Shown here: positions 4,729 through 7,184 of the stretch, in pieces | How positions within the stretch are numbered: the stretch's first letter is position 1 | Layout: each line of letters opens with the position of its first letter | Assembly (NCBI GenBank): GCA_027319585.1 | Contig: DAHVMY010000064.1 | Coordinates: 1 to 7,184 of the forward strand | Direction: 5' to 3' | Length of the DNA: 7,184 nt | DNA from: AG-12 sp027319585 | GTDB taxonomy: Bacteria > Chloroflexota > Dormibacteria > Aeolococcales > Bog-877 | Translations under genes and position numbers: made by a program | The notes under the pieces: model-generated | Databases searched by the model: none | What the model saw: the letters and a program-made list of their open reading frames with translations, nothing else | What the model was told of the DNA's origin: nothing

Positions 4729-7184
4729 CTACTGCGTGGAGGCTCCCTCCCCGGGGAGCTCGTAGGTGACGTCGGCGACCGCGAAGTCGGAGTGCCCCAG
4801 GAGAGCGGACTTGATGTGGAAGGCGCGGTGGTTGTGCAGCAGCTGGTTCCACCAGTGCCGGGTCACCAGCTCCGGTAGCACCACCGTGCAGAGGGCGTCC
4901 CGGTGGCTCTCCTTGTAGACCTGCAGGTAGCGGAGGACCGGCTGGACCACCGTCCGGTAGGGGGACAGCACCGTCGCCAGCTCGGGGCGCCCGGCGGCGC
5001 GCTCCCCCAGGTGGTTTCTGGCCAACCACGAGTCCCAGTTGGCGGCCAGGAGCTGCGCCTCCTCGCTGGGCTCCATCCCCAGGTCTTCGCCCCCGCCCGG
5101 GCCGGTCTCCCCGGCCAGGCCGCTCGGATGGTCCTGCGGCTGGCCCGTCGCCACATGGATCGCCACCACCTGGTCGGCGATGGACTCAGCGTAGCTGAGG
5201 GCGCGCTGGGCGAGGATGTCCAGCCCTGAGACCGGGACCAACGCCACCCGCCGCCGCGCTCCGGTGATGTCAACCGTCCGGGTGTTGCCCTCCCAGGCGG
5301 TGGGGAAGCTGGCGGCGACGACCCCGGGCCGGCGCAATAGGGCGAACTTCAGGCGCAGGGAACTGGGCCGGCGCAAGAGCTCCAGGGGGCCTGCGCTGGT
5401 CACGTACTCCGGCACCAAGACCGTGATGAGATCCTGCGCTCTCGCCCCGCGCAGCTCGTCCAGCACCTCGAGCAGGCCGCGCAGCCTCCGCTTGGTCGCG
5501 CCGGTTCGCACCTCGACCAGGGGCGGGCGCCGCTCTCCCAGTTCAGCGCACGCCCGGTCCAGCAGCCGGTGGATCGCCCCGCCCACCGCCGGGTCGCTGC
5601 TCAGGTCCACCACCACCAACCGGTGCCCCAGGGTGGTCGCGTAGAGCAGCGCCCGCTCGGTCGGGGAGTCGAGCGCTGAAACGGGGACCACCGTGGCGGA
5701 GGCCCGGACTGCCAGTGGTGATTCCGCCGCCCGCTTAAGCCGCCTGCGGGCGCTGTCGTAATGGCGGCTGACCGACCAGAAATACCAGATGAGCAAGGGC
5801 ACGATGATGAGCACCACCCAGGCCCCCAGGGGGAACTTGACGACCAGGACGATGAGGTCCACCAGCAGAGTGGCGGCCGCCCCCAGTCCGTTGATGAAGA
5901 CGTTGCGCCGCCAGTTGGGGCCGCGCGTACGCAGCCCGTAGCGGACCAGCGCCGCCTGGGCCAAGGTGAACGCGGTGAACACCCCGATCGCGTAGAGGTT
6001 GATCAGGTGGTCGGTGTTGGCGTCGAAGAGGACGATGACCGCGACCGAGACCGCGGTCAGCACGAAGATGGCGGCGGAGTAGACCAGGCGGTCCCCGAAG
6101 GCGCCGAAGCGGTGGGGCAGGCGGTCGTCCCGGGCCAGGAAAGCGCAGAGCCGGGGGAAGCCGTTGAAGCTGGCGTTGGCGGCGAGGATGAGGACCAAGG
6201 TGGTGGCGAACTGGATGAGGTAGAAGAAGAAGCGGCCCGGGCCGGAGAATACGTCGGTTGCGATCTGGGCCAGCACGGTCGGGCTGCCGGAAGGATGCGG
6301 CGCCACCCCGTACATGATGTCCAGAACGGTGACTCCCAGGAAGAGGATGACCAGGGACGCTCCGAGCAGGACCAGAGTCCGGGCGGCGTTGCGGCCCTGG
6401 GGCTGCCGGAAGCTGCGAACGCTGTTGGAGACCGCCTCGATCCCTGTCATCGACGAGCACCCGGAGGCGAACGCGGTCAGGACCAGGATGGGGGTCAGAG
6501 CCTCGGCCGGATGGGGGATCGGGGGATAGACGCCATAGGCGTGGTGGACCGCTCCGGTCAGCGCCCGGACCACCCCCACCACGATCAGGGATACCATCGT
6601 GAACACGAACAGGTAGGTGGGGAAGGAGAAGAGGGCGCCCGCCTCGCGCACCCCCCTCAGGTTGCCGGCACAGAGCACCAGCGCCAGGCCGACCGCGATC
6701 GGCATGCGCAGGTCGACGATCACCGGGAAGGCGGAGGCGAGCGCATCCGCCCCCGAGGACACGCTCACCGAGACGGTGAGCACGTAGTCGACCAGAAGCG
6801 CCGCCGCCGCCACCATCGCCGGCCACTTCCCGAGATGGTCGCGGGCCACCGCGTAGGAGCCCCCGTCGGCCTGCCGGGTCAGCACCAGCTGGCGGTAGGA
6901 CAGAACCACCAGGACCATCAGGATGGCGATCGCGATCGCGATGGGCAGCTCGAACGCGAAGGCACCAACCCCCGCGAGCGCCAGCACCGACAGTCCCGCC
7001 TCGGGCCCGTAGGCGACCGATGAGAGGGCGTCGGAGGCGAGCGTGGGCAGCGCCTTCCATACCGGCAGCCGCTCGCTGTCCATCGCGGTGGTGGGGAGCC
7101 GGCGGCCGATGACCGCGCGCTTGAGCAAGAAGGAGAGCCGGGGGAGCCCGGAGGTGGGCTGGTCGGCTCTCTCGGTGGCGACCA
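4729..7184 (-). CDS. kimA: KimA-type potassium transporter (APC superfamily) with a duplicated cytosolic C-terminal domain, 5' end at window edge
   Basis: This is a twelve-segment membrane permease of the APC superfamily (about 30-452, numbered from the TTG at 7128) with a long soluble tail (about 455-799). B. subtilis KimA is a high-affinity K+ importer. The residues I recall for its K+ site (D36, Y43, D117, T121, S125, T230, E233, Y377) have counterparts with the same spacing within each group: D33 and Y40 in ASDALSSVAY, D114, T118 and S122, T228 and E231 in SSMTGIEAVSN, and Y379. The tail holds two related modules, 478-612 (VVPVSALD, TVLVPEYVT) and 628-792 (LVPVSGLD, SPYRTVV, TVVLPELVT), whereas KimA has one. 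The frame stays open past the TTG to the edge, and the codon at 7183-7185 is NTG, so the true start may be there or further upstream. Any c-di-AMP riboswitch would lie outside the window. Amino-acid transport remains an alternative role. Confidence 0.88.
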   Translation of the reverse strand, partial: VATERADQPTSGLPRLSFLLKRAVIGRRLPTTAMDSERLPVWKALPTLASDALSSVAYGPEAGLSVLALAGVGAFAFELPIAIAIAILMVLVVLSYRQLVLTRQADGGSYAVARDHLGKWPAMVAAAALLVDYVLTVSVSVSSGADALASAFPVIVDLRMPIAVGLALVLCAGNLRGVREAGALFSFPTYLFVFTMVSLIVVGVVRALTGAVHHAYGVYPPIPHPAEALTPILVLTAFASGCSSMTGIEAVSNSVRSFRQPQGRNAARTLVLLGASLVILFLGVTVLDIMYGVAPHPSGSPTVLAQIATDVFSGPGRFFFYLIQFATTLVLILAANASFNGFPRLCAFLARDDRLPHRFGAFGDRLVYSAAIFVLTAVSVAVIVLFDANTDHLINLYAIGVFTAFTLAQAALVRYGLRTRGPNWRRNVFINGLGAAATLLVDLIVLVVKFPLGAWVVLIIVPLLIWYFWSVSRHYDSARRRLKRAAESPLAVRASATVVPVSALDSPTERALLYATTLGHRLVVVDLSSDPAVGGAIHRLLDRACAELGERRPPLVEVRTGATKRRLRGLLEVLDELRGARAQDLITVLVPEYVTSAGPLELLRRPSSLRLKFALLRRPGVVAASFPTAWEGNTRTVDITGARRRVALVPVSGLDILAQRALSYAESIADQVVAIHVATGQPQDHPSGLAGETGPGGGEDLGMEPSEEAQLLAANWDSWLARNHLGERAAGRPELATVLSPYRTVVQPVLRYLQVYKESHRDALCTVVLPELVTRHWWNQLLHNHRAFHIKSALLGHSDFAVADVTYELPGEGASTQ

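Noticed and set aside
2269..4878. An 869-codon open frame on the plus strand antisense to almost all of pepN.
   Set aside because: It mirrors the GC-rich codon pattern of pepN, has a low-complexity composition rich in Gly, Val, His and Asp, and shows no recognisable domain. pepN on the other strand has a complete set of catalytic motifs.
5761..7023. A 420-codon open frame on the plus strand opposite the permease.
   Set aside because: It is a run of Asp, Glu, Gly, His, Gln and Arg, as expected from the complement of membrane-segment codons, and has no protein-like features.
5735..7060. A 441-codon open frame on the minus strand in another phase of the permease gene.
   Set aside because: It is an Arg/Gly/Pro-rich shift of the true frame, which has clear membrane segments and conserved motifs.
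1..7184. CRISPR arrays, tRNA or rRNA genes, or a defence island.
   Set aside because: No regularly spaced repeats, cloverleaf-like stretches or rRNA segments were seen, and no toxin, nuclease or phage genes apart from the tnpB remnant at the left edge.

Overview
The window is GC-rich (roughly two thirds G+C) and densely coded, with strong codon bias towards G or C at third positions. The protein set fits a GC-rich Terrabacteria-type soil or sediment bacterium: a PepN-type M1 aminopeptidase with an ERAP1-like C-terminal region, a GNAT of an actinobacterial kind, a COG4705 membrane protein, and a KimA-type permease. Three gene starts lie 6-7 nt after a TAnnnT hexamer with no visible Shine-Dalgarno sequence, the usual layout of leaderless genes. 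Actinomycetota is the best guess. Dormibacterota or Chloroflexota cannot be excluded.

Left edge (1 to about 120). This looks like the right end of a tnpB-carrying, IS607-like insertion sequence. It has a decayed tnpB 3' terminus, three consecutive GC-rich hairpins that could be the scaffold of a TnpB omega RNA (reRNA), and a short tandem repeat just before the apparent element boundary. Directly after the boundary, the reading frame picks up in the middle of a COG4705-family membrane protein (to 544). I read this as a gene split by the insertion, with only its 3' half in the window.

Middle (545-2109). A nucleoside phosphorylase on the minus strand (593-1387) ends towards the broken membrane gene, with a hairpin between them. 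It is divergent from a GNAT acetyltransferase (1459-2109). The 71-bp region between the two starts holds two perfect inverted repeats and a -10-like hexamer for each gene.

Right part (2089-7184, minus strand). A KimA-type potassium permease, open through the right edge, is followed after 42 bp by pepN, which encodes an M1 zinc aminopeptidase. pepN has its own candidate leaderless promoter in that gap. It ends by overlapping the GNAT gene tail to tail by 21 bp.

The genes do not form one pathway. They cover potassium uptake, peptide turnover, nucleoside salvage and an acetyltransferase. The most unusual points are the omega-RNA-like insertion sequence end inside a membrane gene, a permease with two tandem copies of its cytosolic C-terminal module, and a PepN whose exopeptidase motif reads GAMES instead of GAMEN.
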